Origin: Periplaneta americana
Lineage: Eukaryota > Arthropoda > Insecta > Blattodea > Blattidae
DNA: 64,000 nt
Reading direction: 5' to 3'
Assembly: GCF_040183065.1 (NCBI RefSeq)
Contig: NC_091120.1
Span: 172,829,988-172,893,987, forward strand
This document shows positions 36,101 to 42,006 of this stretch, one piece after another. Position 1 is the stretch's first letter. Each line of letters starts with the position of its first letter. Under the pieces are notes generated by a model. The model was not told where the DNA came from. It searched no databases and saw only the letters and a list, made by a program, of their open reading frames with translations. Position numbers and translations under genes: made by a program.

Positions 36101-39100
36101 TGCTCGCTGCGTATGTTTACTGCTGGAGTGTCGTCACATCCAATGCCTAGCGTTTCGATCTGGTCACAATGCCGCATGTATGGAGACGTGTGTTTCGTAG
36201 CCAAGTGCGGAACATTATTTATAATGCCATAAAGTTTTGTGATGAAGAAAAGACAACTGGTTTATTCCTACCTCTATCGAAGACAACAGAGCGTGCTGCA
36301 CCTAATTTGAAGTTAAATAAAGAAACAATTAGTGTGATTAGAAAGGAAAGTAAAGAATATGAGGACAAAGGTGTAGAAATATCGACACCAAACAAAGTTA
36401 GATGACCTCCTGCAAATAAGGTTGAATTAGACGACATGGACAAATGTATCATAAGAACAGAAGTTCATAAATATTATAGTCTCTACAAAGAGCTTCAAAC
36501 ATTAGGAAAGTTGAATAAATTTTGTAAGAGAGGGTTAGGTTTTAAAGGGTGCAAGGAAACTTTATGAAAACTCATACTATCCATGGGTTTTGCATTAAAA
36601 AAATGTAAAGATAAAAGGAAATATCTAATAGAACGCTCTGATGTAGTAGCCTGTTATTTACCTGGACAAAACATGGTTCCATACTCATAACACTGTCCAC
36701 AAATGTTAGCAAAACGTAAACGTGTCAGGAGTTTATACAAATACGAGGCGCATCCAGAAAGTAAGTTTCCCTATTTTTTTTAAAAAATGAACACACACTT
36801 TCAGGAAAAGATTTATTGGCAACAGGTACAGCAATGTTTCAGCTATTTTTCATCATAGCCATCATCAGAATTGAGACACTTGTAGTATCGTGGGATCAAC
36901 TTTTGTATCCCTCTGTCGTAGAACTCTGCCACCTGTGAATGGAACCAGTGTGTGACAGAGTCTTCAGCTCTTCGTCATTGTCAAAACGCTCACCGGAGGA
37001 CAGGAATTTCTTGAGGTGCAAGAAAACGTGAAAATCGCTAGGAGCAAGATCAGGACTGTAGGGTGAATGATGAAACAACTCCCAGCCAAATTCCGTCAAA
37101 ACAGCTGCTGTGCGCCGAGCCGTATGTGGACGAGCATTGTCATGGACGAGCACAACACCTGCAGTAAGCATTCCACGCCTCTTGTTTTGAATGGCACGTC
37201 GCAATTTTCGCAGTGTTTCACAGTAACAGTCAGCGTTCACTGTTTCACCTCTTGGAAGAAAGTCAATGAGCAGAATGCCCTTCCTGTCCCAGAACACCGT
37301 GCACATCACTTTCAGTACCGACAGTGTCTGTTTGAATTTCGTCCTGACCAGAGATCCACTATGCCGCCAATGCATTGACTGGTGCTTGGTTTCCGGGGTG
37401 AAGTGCGAAATCCAAGTCTCATCGCCTGTGACGATCCGGTCGAGGAACTCGTCGCCGTCATCGTGATACCGTTGCAGAAATGTCAGTATTGCTCCTAAAC
37501 GTTGCATTTTGTGTTCAGGTGTCAGGTTTTTCGACACCTACCTGGCACACACTTTTTTGAACAGCAGGTGCTTAGTGACAATCTCATGCAACAAGGATCG
37601 CGATATCTGCGGAAAATGGCTGCTCAGCTCCGTAATTGTGAAGCGACGGTTCTCCATGATGCATTGCCGCACCAGCTCAACACGATCATCATTGATGAGG
37701 GACGGTCGCCCACTGACGACCTTCGGAAAACTGCCTACACCAGCAACGCACCATCTGCCTACTCATGATGTTCGGCCCATAGACCTGACAGAGCTGCCTA
37801 TGCATTTCAATTGGCGCAGTGCTTTGTGCATTAAAGAACTTTATCACCGACCGAACCTCGCAGGCGGCGGGAGAAGGAATAAGAGCTTCCATTTCGAACC
37901 ACTGCTGCCACGCTACTGGCACCAGGCGGGACCTGTCCGGCTGGCATATGATTGATATATCATAGAGCTGTTATGCATGCGCAATTGACACGGCTAATTA
38001 CGTTTATTTTCAAGGGGAAAAAATCGGGAAACTTACTTTCTGGATGCGTCTCGTAGCAGTGCAGGTCAACGACTTATAGTAGCCCATGTTGGTGGTAGTG
38101 ATTGTTTTATACCGGGTGCTTTCCTCATATATATGATGTCCGGAGTCCAGTCACTTTAAAATGCTAAGGTAAGAAACGTATATCAAATGCAATATTGTAT
38201 AAAATATGGTACTTACTTTAGTTTACGTTACTTTCGATTCATGTTCCCTTCTTTATGAACACCGATGTTGTGGTGTGTTTTCTGAATAGATTCCTATGTG
38301 TGTAAGCATATGATAAAATAAAACTAAACAATAAAGTTAGCTATATATATATACGAACATATAACATATAAAGCGTGTTAATAGTAATGAAACAAGAGCG
38401 CAGTTCAGCATGTGCTTCATTTTGCATTTGATGCGGACTTTACAACACGGCCTGTGTTGTGAAGCGAATCGCAGCGCCACCAAACAAAACGGTTCCTGCC
38501 TTGGTCGCGTAGTACTTTGCTTACTATTTGTATACCGTTTTTGGAAGTTGATGTGAACAAACAAGCAAGTGGTTATGAGGAGAAATATTAAAGGTTGATG
38601 CTATCTAGGCACTTTGTTGAACTTATTCCCTTGCAGTGTGATTAAATAAATACTGGTAACGAGGTGCCTAGCAGCAAAGTCAGCAATCTCCATCTTGTTT
38701 ATGAATTTACTTTATGGTAGCATAGGATTCTCCTTAATGTTTTCTCACAGTATGCAATAGTTATGTGAACCAAAATCAGCCGTAAATGGGTTAGTTTTGA
38801 TATTGACAACTGGGGTTAGAAACAAAGATTGCAATCTCCATGATCATTTTTTACAATCTGAGGAAGCAAAGCCCACAATATCCACATTGGCAATCAGAGA
38901 CACCATTTGGTCATGTGACTGTCAGCCATATTTTTTTTCTTTTGCTTACATTTTTTTGTGTACTGTGTGTCTATTCAATGATTTCATGATAGTAGAAAAA
39001 AATTGACTTATTTAACGATGCTCGCAACTGCAGAGATTATATCAGCATCACCGGTGTGCCGGAATTTTGTTCCATAGTTCTTTTACATGCCAGTAAATCT

Positions 39101-41830
39101 ACTGACATGATTTAAATGCCATCGACCTGGGCCAGGATCGAACCCGCAACCTCGAGTACAGAAGCTCAGCGCTATACCGACTACGCTACCGAGGCCGACA
39201 TGATAGTAGATATAAGATTTTCAGTAAAATGAATATCACCTTCCAAAGCACTGCAAGCACCTTCAAGTGTCCAGGAGGTTGAGATGTTTTTCCAGTTCGA
39301 GGTCATTCTTTTTTCCCCATCTAACAGACTCTTTGGGTTGTATTCAAAAGATATTTAAAAAAGACAGGTAAAAGAAAACCCAAAGGAATAACACGAAATG
39401 ATCTCAAAATATTAAAAAGTCGTGAAGGTTGAAACAAATGTATGTGAAATATTTTATTGGAAATTTGAAGCGGAAAAGTTACGGTACTGAAGCAATTAGA
39501 TCCTTGGCATGGCAATTCAAGTTTGCTCCTGCAAGAAATACATACTCAAAAGACCTACCAACAATAAGAGCAATATCCTGGTGAAAGATGAGAACATCTA
39601 CACACATTATATAAATTCGTTTAAATAAATAACGAAAAAAAGAAACCCATGTTGCTCAAATGCTTCTCAAACTCATGATAGATGGATTGGATGGGATGAA
39701 ATGGAATGGAATGGATTAGATTGGATTGAATTGGATTGGATCTAGATAGATTTATTTGTTCCATAATATTCTTACAGTTGCTTCATGATTGTCTGGGTAA
39801 ACATTTACACTGTCTACTCCAAATTATGTCAATTTGGGAAAAGGAAATTGTACCAGAACAATGGAAGGAGTCCATAATCGTACCTATTTTTAAGAAGAGG
39901 GACAAGACTAACTGTAGTAACTTTCGAGGAATATCACTTTTGTTGATGTCGTACAAAATTTTGTCGAATATCCTTTTGAGAAGATTAACTCCATATGTAG
40001 ATGAAATTATTGGGGATCATCAGTGTGGTTTTAGGCGTAATAGATCGACTATTGATCAGATTTTTTGTATTCGACAGATATTGGAGAAAAAAATTGGAGT
40101 ATAAGGATACAGTACATCAGTTATTCATAGATTTCAAAAAGGCGTATGACTCGGTTAAGAGAGAAGTTTTATATAATATTCTTGTTGAATTTGGTATTCC
40201 CAAGAAACTAGTTCGATTAATTAAAATGTGTCTTAGTGAAACTTACAGCAGAGTCCGTATAGGTCAGTTTCTATCTGAGGCTTTTCCAATTCACTGCGGG
40301 CTAAAGCAGGGAAATGCACTATCACCTTTACTTTTTAACTTCGCTGTAGAATATGCCATTAGGAAAGTTCAGGATAACACAGAGGGTTTGGAATTGAACA
40401 GGTTACATAAGCTTTTTGTCTATGCAGATGACATGAATATGTTAGGAGAAAATCCACAAACGATTAGGGGAAACGCGGAAATTCTAGTTGAAGCAAGTAA
40501 AGCGATTGGGTTGGAAGTAAATCCCGAAAAGACTAAGTATATGATTATGTCTCGTGATCAGAATATTGTACGAAATGGAACTATAAAAATTGGAGATTTA
40601 TCCTTCGAAGAGGTGGAAAAATTCAAATATCTTGGAGCAACAGTAACAAACATAAATGACACTCGGGAGGAAATTAAACGCAGAATAAATATGGGAAATG
40701 CCTGTTATTATTTGGTTGAGAAGCTTTTGTCATCTAGTCTTCTGTCAAAAAATCTGAAAGTTAGAATTTATAAAACAGTTATATTACCGGTTGTTCTGTA
40801 TGGTTGTGAAACTTGGACTCTCACTTTGAGAGAGGAACAGAGATTAAGGGTGTTTGAGAATAAGGTTCTTAGGAAAATTTTTGGGGCTAAGAGGGATGAA
40901 GTTACAGGAGAATGGAGAAAGTTACACAACACAGAGGTGCACACGTTGTATACTTCACCTGACATAATTAGGACCATAAAATCCAGACATTTGAGATGGG
41001 CAGGACATGTAGCATGTATGGGCGAATCCAGAAATGCATTTAGAGTGTTAGTTGGGAGGCCGGAGGGCAAAAGACCTTTGGGGAGGCCGAGACGTAGATG
41101 GGAAGATAATATTAAAATGGATTTAAGGGAGGTAGGATATGATGGTAGAGACTGGATTAATCTTCCTCAGGATAGGGACCAATGGCGGGCTTATGTGAGG
41201 GCGGCAATGAACCTCCGGGTTCCTTAAAAGCCAGTAAGTAAGTACTCCAAATTATGTATTGTGTTCTCAAGAACAAGAAATGGATATGAATCATCTAACA
41301 CACTGTGAAGCACTTCAACAAAATAAATCTTACATCTAAATACTGGGAAGCAAGAGAGAAAATAACGCGGTTGTTAAATCAAGAGCATTAGATACCGGCC
41401 TACTTTGGAGATTAGATCAATTTCTAGTCACACTACACTCCAACGAAAATTTTGCTTAAAATAAATATTACTTCTGAGACAGTATTTGTACGAGCTGTAG
41501 CAGTGCTTATATTAAAAGAATTTCAGAGAAAATTTTAATGGCGCAATATAGGCTACACTTACATGTGAAGATAGTTGCATAGTAAAACGATACGGATACA
41601 ATGGATGGTTAATCTTGTTATAGGTGGTGCAGGCAGCATTGGATCAGGCTAAGGAGGGTCGGACATGTATCACTATCGCACATCGCTTGGCAACAGTGCA
41701 GCAGGCCGACGTCATCTGTGTTCTGAACCAGGGTGTCGTGGCAGAGATGGGCTCACATGCTGAGCTTCTGGAGAAGCAAGGGCTGTATTGCCAATTATTA
41801 CGGCAGGCAGCAAGCAACAGTGAGGAGTAA
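4926..41830 (+). CDS. ABCB1: ABCB full transporter (P-glycoprotein/MDR-like), 3' half, 12 exons
   Basis: Exports hydrophobic compounds across the plasma membrane using ATP (family knowledge). The exons at 4926-5013, 7803-7942, 10875-11018, 14155-14259, 18835-18996, 27044-27247, 30163-30404, 31543-31699, 33297-33491, 34252-34458, 35673-35819 and 41624-41830 join in one uninterrupted frame of 665 codons plus TAA. Every junction has AG before and GT after. Order of parts: end of NBD1, polar linker, TMD2 with about six hydrophobic segments, then NBD2 with Walker [11 protein letters not shown]-loop SQEP, signature LSGGQ, Walker B LLLLDE, D-loop SALD and H-loop AHR. Nine of 11 introns are phase 0. 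The length fits the second half of a roughly 1280-residue protein, so the 5' half is outside the window. No frameshift or missing catalytic residue is seen. The symbol is a family-level call; orthology to fly Mdr49, Mdr50 or Mdr65 cannot be decided here. Confidence 0.95.
5105..5300 (+). mobile_element. SINE family 1, copy 2
   Basis: Starts near GTAGTGATCAGTATGTTTGAC, has the box B-like GGATCAAATCC, the body CTGGTTGAGGTTATTTCCGG and the 3' block TAACTTTCGGCGCTGGACTC. Lies in the ABCB intron after the first visible exon. Confidence 0.75.
5454..6084 (+). mobile_element. Foldback MITE with ~190-base inverted arms
   Basis: The left arm from CAGGGTGTTTCAGAAAT and the right arm ending GAAACACACTG are complementary over about 190 bases, with a loop of about 240 bases. 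TA flanks both ends (5452-5453 and 6085-6086), the mariner/Tc1 target. A short + strand ORF at 5567-5830 spans arm and loop and is not credible as a gene. Confidence 0.8.
6098..6660 (+). pseudogene. Mariner-type transposase relic, C-terminal half
   Basis: Begins with a terminus-like ACAAGGGTCATTTCATAAGT at 6101. Around 6300-6480 the + strand reads [20 protein letters not shown], then [20 protein letters not shown], the second Asp and third acidic region of a mariner DDE/D domain. Several stops and loss of the N-terminal half show it is inactive. Confidence 0.7.
7000..7135 (+). repeat. Dispersed repeat fragment shared with 24300-24450
   Basis: Shares CAGTGTGACGTAA, CATTGCTAAGCAAC and GATGTTGAAATTTTTGTAAA with 24300-24450 in the same order. 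Probably part of one transposon family; boundaries are not clear. Confidence 0.5.
7743..7797 (+). repeat. (TA)n microsatellite
   Basis: Alternating TA interrupted by TACCGGTA at 7758. It ends against the acceptor of the ABCB linker exon at 7803. Confidence 0.85.
7803..7942 (+). CDS. ABCB1: ABCB exon: NBD1-TMD2 linker
   Basis: Forty-seven codons (the first shared with the previous exon) rich in Gly, Ser, Asn and Arg, with no hydrophobic stretch. It ends LTTPLIE and the next exon starts EEQYDAPL, as expected for the ABCB linker. It contains RRQSTRS, a basic-residue-flanked Ser that resembles the phosphorylated linker of vertebrate P-glycoprotein (inference). Acceptor TTACAG, donor GTAAAT. Confidence 0.88.
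8152..8858 (+). mobile_element. Nonautonomous hAT element, copy A
   Basis: Termini TAGAGATGAACAA and TTGTTCATCTCTA are exact inverted repeats. They are flanked by the 8-base direct repeat GTACTTAC at 8144-8151 and 8859-8866, diagnostic of hAT transposition. The 3' part holds a repetitive GAGCGAGAC/GAATGACGAG stretch. No transposase. Copy B lies at 17098-17791. Confidence 0.88.
9735..9990 (+). pseudogene. Possible Tc1-like transposase C-terminal relic
   Basis: One frame reads [27 protein letters not shown] and a later one [14 protein letters not shown], resembling the end of Tc1-like transposases (W.YLK.RV..., LQ..W..I). Frameshifts are needed and no termini were found, so the call is tentative. 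Confidence 0.3.
10223..10836 (+). mobile_element. 614-bp TIR element (MITE)
   Basis: CTACTGGGTGTCCATTTCAA at the left and the complement of GTTCAAATTGTGTCATGG-type sequence at the right form an imperfect inverted repeat (CTACTG(G/A)GT...GTGTCATG). Interior GC is higher than the flanks and non-coding. It ends 38 bases before the ABCB exon at 10875. Confidence 0.65.
10875..11018 (+). CDS. ABCB1: ABCB exon: start of TMD2 (TM7)
   Basis: Forty-eight codons, phase 0 at both ends. A polar lead with ALNKPEW is followed by a hydrophobic membrane helix ([13 protein letters not shown]...LPLFAILF) and FGEVYG, a classic TMD2 entry in ABCB proteins. Acceptor GTTACAG, donor GTAAGT. Confidence 0.95.
11149..12157 (+). 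mobile_element. Nonautonomous hAT element, 1009 bp
   Basis: Termini CAGTAGCGGCC and GGCTCTACAA/GGCGGCCCCTG-type ends (right end GCCGCCCCTG) form short inverted repeats. The 8-base duplication GTCTCTGG flanks exactly at 11141-11148 and 12158-12165. No transposase ORF is seen; the interior includes a small hairpin near 11418-11446 around CCATGTATT/AATACATGG. Confidence 0.87.
12415..12545 (-). pseudogene. DUF4817-type DDE transposase fragment
   Basis: The minus strand reads [19 protein letters not shown] and then YWSQDNPHI, matching the first catalytic Asp region (TDEAWFHL.GYVN) of DUF4817-associated transposases. Only this segment survives. Confidence 0.7.
12625..13535 (+). mobile_element. DUF4817-type DNA transposon, internally deleted
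   Basis: Inverted termini GGGTGATTCACGAGGAAAGG and its near-complement at 13508-13533 bound a ~910-base element. From 13008 the + strand reads [20 protein letters not shown] and [16 protein letters not shown], a well preserved DUF4817 helix-turn-helix. A stop and deletion remove the DDE core, so it is nonautonomous. Confidence 0.8.
13550..13955 (+). pseudogene. Non-LTR reverse transcriptase fragment
   Basis: After [12 protein letters not shown] (the RT catalytic YADD motif) with a following stop, a second frame gives [20 protein letters not shown] and [20 protein letters not shown], the post-catalytic region of a LINE. Interrupted by stops and frameshifts; 5' and 3' parts are missing. Confidence 0.75.
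14155..14259 (+). CDS. ABCB1: ABCB exon: extracellular loop and TM8
   Basis: Thirty-five codons, phase 0 at both ends. A charged segment ([13 protein letters not shown]) precedes a hydrophobic helix that ends GLGMFLQ. Acceptor TTTCCAG, donor GTAGGC. Its place between TM7 and the cytoplasmic helix exon matches family order. Confidence 0.92.
14676..17097 (+). repeat. Composite satellite: 15 SINE-derived units joined by (AAT)n
   Basis: Fifteen copies of a ~105-base unit (TTATTTAACGACGCTGTAAC ... GATTCGCCA) alternate with (AAT)n tracts of about 30-65 bases. The unit matches part of the SINE at 19090-19318 (CGTCGATGAAATTGGTGATAG core). Two unit types occur: one with TTTAGCGTCG, AATAGC and GAGATGAGGCCGAGG, the other with TTTAGTGTCG, AATGGC and CAGGTGAGGAAGAGG. 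Order by type is A, BBB, AAAA, BBBBBB, then a mixed last unit. Located in the ABCB intron between 14260 and 18834. Confidence 0.93.
17098..17791 (+). mobile_element. Nonautonomous hAT element, copy B
   Basis: Similar along its length to 8152-8858. Termini TGGAGATGAACAA and TTGATCATCTCTA are slightly mutated. The flanking octamers ATAATAAT and ATATCAAT agree at 6 of 8 positions. It sits exactly at the right edge of the composite satellite, so it probably inserted into the (AAT)n tract. Confidence 0.85.
18064..18205 (+). repeat. (AAT)n followed by (GTTT)n microsatellites
   Basis: About 24 AAT units switch to ATT at 18135 and then to GTTT/GTTTTT repeats ending near 18205. No gene signal in the surrounding 17800-18800 intron sequence. 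Confidence 0.9.
18835..18996 (+). CDS. ABCB1: ABCB exon: intracellular coupling helix region of TMD2
   Basis: Fifty-four codons, phase 0. Contains [21 protein letters not shown] and [14 protein letters not shown], the strongly conserved intracellular loop that contacts the NBDs. Acceptor TATTATAG, donor GTAAGT. The intron that follows is about 8 kb and holds the mariner/minisatellite element. Confidence 0.96.
19090..19318 (-). mobile_element. SINE family 2 (source family of the satellite unit)
   Basis: On the minus strand: GATGAAATTGGTGATAGTCA, GGTATTTGGCGATAAGGC and CTCGCCATAGTATTACCTGGC, then AAAAAATCCAACGATGTAATC and a tRNA-like end. The first ~110 bases correspond to the tandem unit at 14676-17097; the satellite lacks the rest of the SINE. 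Confidence 0.7.
20188..20215 (+). repeat. Left terminal inverted repeat of the mariner-like element
   Basis: Begins CCATGCTCTATAGACAACTT and is complementary to 24150-24177 at 27 of 28 positions. It lies 68 bases beyond the end of the transposase frame. Confidence 0.8.
20284..21397 (-). pseudogene. Mariner transposase, broken
   Basis: The minus strand from the ATG at 21397 gives [20 protein letters not shown] and [17 protein letters not shown], then the linker [36 protein letters not shown] (first Asp), [15 protein letters not shown] (second Asp) and [14 protein letters not shown] (third Asp). Spacing fits a DD34D mariner. Inactivated by a stop at codon 4, further in-frame stops (in YE*HK and AQ*IR) and frameshifts near 21000 and 20700. 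Confidence 0.9.
21411..24055 (+). repeat. 40-bp minisatellite, about 66 copies
   Basis: Period exactly 40 bases, core TTCACTAAACAAAGCTGAAA with variants CGAAGCGG, AAAGCGG and CAGAGCTG, and CACGTT or CACGTC at the junction. A single-base insertion at about 22410 shifts the register by one. Units are 85-100% alike. It ends by grading into TGTATTTCGATTGG at 24055. No conserved frame and no unique spacers. Confidence 0.96.
24150..24177 (+). repeat. Right terminal inverted repeat of the mariner-like element
   Basis: Begins AGGCAGAGAAGTTGCCTATA; mate of 20188-20215. Separated from the end of the minisatellite by ~95 bases of single-copy sequence. Confidence 0.8.
24300..24450 (+). repeat. Dispersed repeat fragment shared with 7000-7135
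   Basis: GTTACGTCAGAATAGTGTGA, CGTTGCTAAGCAAG and GATGTTAGAATTTTTGTAAA parallel the order at 7000-7135. The motif GTCGTTGCTGAGCAAC is repeated twice within it. Followed by 24430-25250, in which I see no gene. Confidence 0.5.
25266..25541 (+). mobile_element. GC-rich MITE
   Basis: Ends (GC)TGCGTTCAGCC and GGCTGAACGCA are inverted repeats. ACCATTG flanks both sides (25259-25265 and 25541-25547; one base of overlap ambiguity), suggesting a 7-8 base target duplication. An ORF across it (25249-25626) is an accident of low stop density in GC-rich DNA. Confidence 0.65.
25550..25790 (+). mobile_element. LINE 5' region fragment
   Basis: GTGGTTCTCCAAACAGTTTG, GGGTGTTGTGT and AAAATATGGTG parallel 56925-57040 in the same order. 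That second copy lies directly upstream of an RNase H-bearing LINE piece, so both are read as the 5' leader of that family (inference). Confidence 0.4.
26085..26565 (+). mobile_element. SINE family 1, copy 3, split by a MITE
   Basis: Head GTTAGCATGCCAGACCGTG, box B GAGTTCAAATCCC and body CTGGTTGAGGTTTTTTCCGG run to 26203. The 3' half GGGTAACTTTCGGCGCTGG, CATTATCATCTTCATCTC and AGCGTCGTAAAATAACC resumes at 26453. Confidence 0.85.
26204..26452 (+). mobile_element. 249-bp MITE inserted in a SINE
   Basis: Thirty-base inverted termini start CGTCGTCGTTCCTGCAATAA and mismatch at one position. AAAT flanks both sides (26200-26203 and 26453-26456). The interior is AT-rich and non-coding. Confidence 0.85.
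27044..27247 (+). CDS. ABCB1: ABCB exon: TM9-TM10
   Basis: Sixty-eight codons, phase 0, starting ATGSRIG, which directly continues the preceding SVQG. Two hydrophobic helices flank FYSWKVTL, followed by [12 protein letters not shown]. Acceptor TTGCAG, donor GTATTG. Confidence 0.96.
27577..27808 (+). mobile_element. Possible small hAT-like MITE
   Basis: CAGTGATCGGCAAAG at 27577 faces CTTTGATCACTG near 27808, resembling short hAT termini. No matching 8-base flanks were found, so the call is weak. Confidence 0.3.
28544..29416 (+). mobile_element. RTE-like LINE, 5'-truncated copy with target duplication
   Basis: Begins inside RT motif B-C (GAATATGC equals 40346 of the longer copy) and ends AGTAAG. 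TACATAACAGTGA flanks both sides (28531-28543 and 29417-29429). [25 protein letters not shown] and the C-terminal [14 protein letters not shown] survive between stops and frameshifts. Its 5' truncation at motif C is typical of incomplete reverse transcription. Confidence 0.9.
30163..30404 (+). CDS. ABCB1: ABCB exon: intracellular loop 4 and TM11
   Basis: Begins [15 protein letters not shown], the standard coupling-helix segment, then a hydrophobic stretch rich in Tyr and Gly ([12 protein letters not shown]). Length 242 bases, so the Lys codon is split with the next exon (AA|A). Acceptor TTTTCAG, donor GTAAGT. Confidence 0.96.
30566..30930 (+). mobile_element. RNase H-type LINE, 3' fragment
   Basis: Encodes an open 115-residue end ([38 protein letters not shown] with a CCHC-like Cys/His cluster), nearly identical to the C-terminus of 57104-57793. 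It ends with TTAGAAAACAACAACAG. It lies 160 bases after an ABCB exon and is not spliced into it. Confidence 0.8.
31543..31699 (+). CDS. ABCB1: ABCB exon: TM12 and TMD2-NBD2 junction
   Basis: Completes the split Lys codon and continues with TM12 ([20 protein letters not shown]), then [15 protein letters not shown], the usual lead into NBD2. Acceptor TTAATAG, donor GTGAGT; ends in phase 0. Confidence 0.95.
32000..32505 (+). repeat. 43/44-bp dimeric tandem array, about 12 monomers
   Basis: Core GTTGCTATGAAAACAAATAT then CGAATGATACAACAAATGAA. Two monomer types alternate: GTGAAAACG...GATAC (43 bases) and ATGAAAACA...GAATAC (44 bases), giving an ~87-base dimer. It is AT-rich, so minus-strand frames stay open by chance. 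Preceded by 31790-31995, which shares degenerate AATATCGAATGAT and CGTCCA motifs. Confidence 0.9.
33297..33491 (+). CDS. ABCB1: ABCB exon: NBD2 A-loop and Walker A
   Basis: Sixty-five codons. The A-loop Tyr lies in [12 protein letters not shown], and Walker [10 protein letters not shown] is encoded at 33417-33443. Acceptor ATATAG, donor GTATGA, phase 0. Confidence 0.97.
33650..33902 (+). mobile_element. SINE family 1, copy 4 (near full length)
   Basis: Head GTTAGCGCATCTGACCGTGA, box B GGGTTTGAATTCC, body GGTTGAGATTTTTTTCTGGG, 3' part GCTGGACCCTGGACTCATTT and AGCATCGTAAAATATTCAAC, ending in an A-run at 33896. The best-preserved copy in the window. Confidence 0.9.
33905..34180 (+). mobile_element. 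Another tRNA-headed SINE
   Basis: TTATGGCTTAGTGATAGAGC resembles a box A region and GGCTTCGAATCTC a box B, spaced like a tRNA. A non-tRNA body (GGTGGGACTTATCACTGTCA) follows. It abuts the A-tail of the preceding SINE and ends about 70 bases before the ABCB exon at 34252. Confidence 0.5.
34252..34458 (+). CDS. ABCB1: ABCB exon: NBD2 Q-loop and helical subdomain
   Basis: Sixty-nine codons. Carries [21 protein letters not shown] with the Q-loop Gln, then the helical segment ending HSFISSLPL. The first 14 residues ([14 protein letters not shown]) match the expected spacing from Walker A but differ from the common LDG motif. Acceptor TTGCAG, donor GTGTGT. Confidence 0.95.
35673..35819 (+). CDS. 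ABCB1: ABCB exon: NBD2 signature, Walker B, D-loop
   Basis: Forty-nine codons. LSGGQ is encoded at 35709-35723 within [16 protein letters not shown], followed by [12 protein letters not shown] with the catalytic Glu intact. Acceptor TCCAG, donor GTAGGT, phase 0. Confidence 0.97.
36744..38053 (-). mobile_element. Complete-length mariner, 1310 bp
   Basis: Termini CGAGGCGCATCCAGAAAGTA... and their complement at 38026-38053 match at 27 of 28 positions. TA flanks both ends (36742-36743 and 38054-38055). The element contains a transposase on the minus strand. Confidence 0.93.
36845..37922 (-). pseudogene. Mariner transposase, recently broken
   Basis: N-terminal HTH ([38 protein letters not shown]) from 37922; central part [20 protein letters not shown]; catalytic residues in [35 protein letters not shown] and [16 protein letters not shown] (DD34D). 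A deletion/frameshift near 37700 separates HTH from core, and a second frameshift near 36960 alters the C-terminus ([11 protein letters not shown] read in another frame). The central 213-codon stretch is intact. Confidence 0.9.
39003..39199 (-). mobile_element. SINE family 3, near complete
   Basis: On the minus strand the tRNA head GGCCTCGGTAGCGTAGTCGG (box A) and GCGGGTTCGATCC (box B) are followed by the body GATGGCATTTAAATCATGTC and an end at TTAAATAAGTCA. Well preserved. Confidence 0.85.
39676..39741 (+). repeat. (GGATT/GGAAT)n-like microsatellite
   Basis: Degenerate pentamer repeats ATTGG, ATGGA and AATGG over 65 bases, just upstream of the nested LINE structure. Confidence 0.8.
39830..41242 (+). 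mobile_element. RTE-like LINE, 5'-truncated, 15-base target duplication
   Basis: TACTCCAAATTATGT flanks both ends (39815-39829 and 41243-41257). The 3' end is TTCCTTAAAAGCCAGTAAGTAAG. It is the longest and youngest-looking of three copies here (others at 168-425 and 28544-29416). Confidence 0.93.
39832..41227 (+). pseudogene. LINE reverse transcriptase, one frameshift
   Basis: RT motifs in order: [50 protein letters not shown] (motif A Asp), [15 protein letters not shown] (motif B), [11 protein letters not shown] (motif C), then the thumb and [13 protein letters not shown]...[10 protein letters not shown] at the C-terminus. A frameshift in the A-run near 40090 moves the reading from the frame starting 39736 to the one ending at 41227. 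The endonuclease domain is missing through 5' truncation. RTE-like is the best guess from the RT and the short repeat tail. Confidence 0.9.
41624..41830 (+). CDS. ABCB1: ABCB terminal exon: H-loop and C-terminus
   Basis: Sixty-eight codons plus TAA. TIAHRL contains the switch His; [10 protein letters not shown] and a C-terminal helix follow, ending SNSEE. Acceptor TTATAG. The intron upstream (35820-41623) holds two nested transposon structures. Confidence 0.96.
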   Translation: MVQAALDQAKEGRTCITIAHRLATVQQADVICVLNQGVVAEMGSHAELLEKQGLYCQLLRQAASNSEE

Positions 41831-42000
41831 AAGTGCTGATAAGTAGTCGAATACCTGCCTGGAAAAATGTTGTATGTAGCAATTGACGAAACAAAAAGAA
41901 AGACATTTTACTATTTAACAGATGTGTTATTTTGATTACCGTAGGCCTAGTCATGGTTACAGAATGTAGTCCTAAAACTTATTACATATTTCACTTTTCA

Positions 42001-42006
42001 AATAAA
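42001..42006 (+). terminator. Polyadenylation signal of the ABCB gene
   Basis: AATAAA lies 171 bases after the stop codon in an A/T-rich context; another AATAAA follows about 15 bases on. This is the first canonical signal downstream of the stop, so cleavage near 42020-42040 is inferred. Confidence 0.6.

Larger units (their letters stand above)
36060..38160 (+). pseudogene. DDE_3-like transposase relic, split by a mariner
   Basis: Left part, 36169-36740: [27 protein letters not shown], then [20 protein letters not shown] and [17 protein letters not shown], resembling the HTH and linker of IS630/Tc1-related transposases. Right part from 38058: [20 protein letters not shown], the next segment of the same protein type. 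Stops at 36403 and elsewhere show decay. Exact family uncertain. Confidence 0.6.
39770..41420 (+). mobile_element. Old RNase H-type LINE fragment hosting a younger LINE
   Basis: Left of the insertion the frame reads [13 protein letters not shown], comparable to ATGHNCLAKHLHRI at 57600. Right of it, from 41243, the frame reads [20 protein letters not shown], comparable to [18 protein letters not shown]. One frameshift separates the halves. This older fragment was interrupted at 39830. Confidence 0.6.

Noticed and set aside
37502..37955. Plus-strand ORFs over the second mariner
   Set aside because: Antisense of the transposase HTH region, which has clear family motifs on the minus strand.
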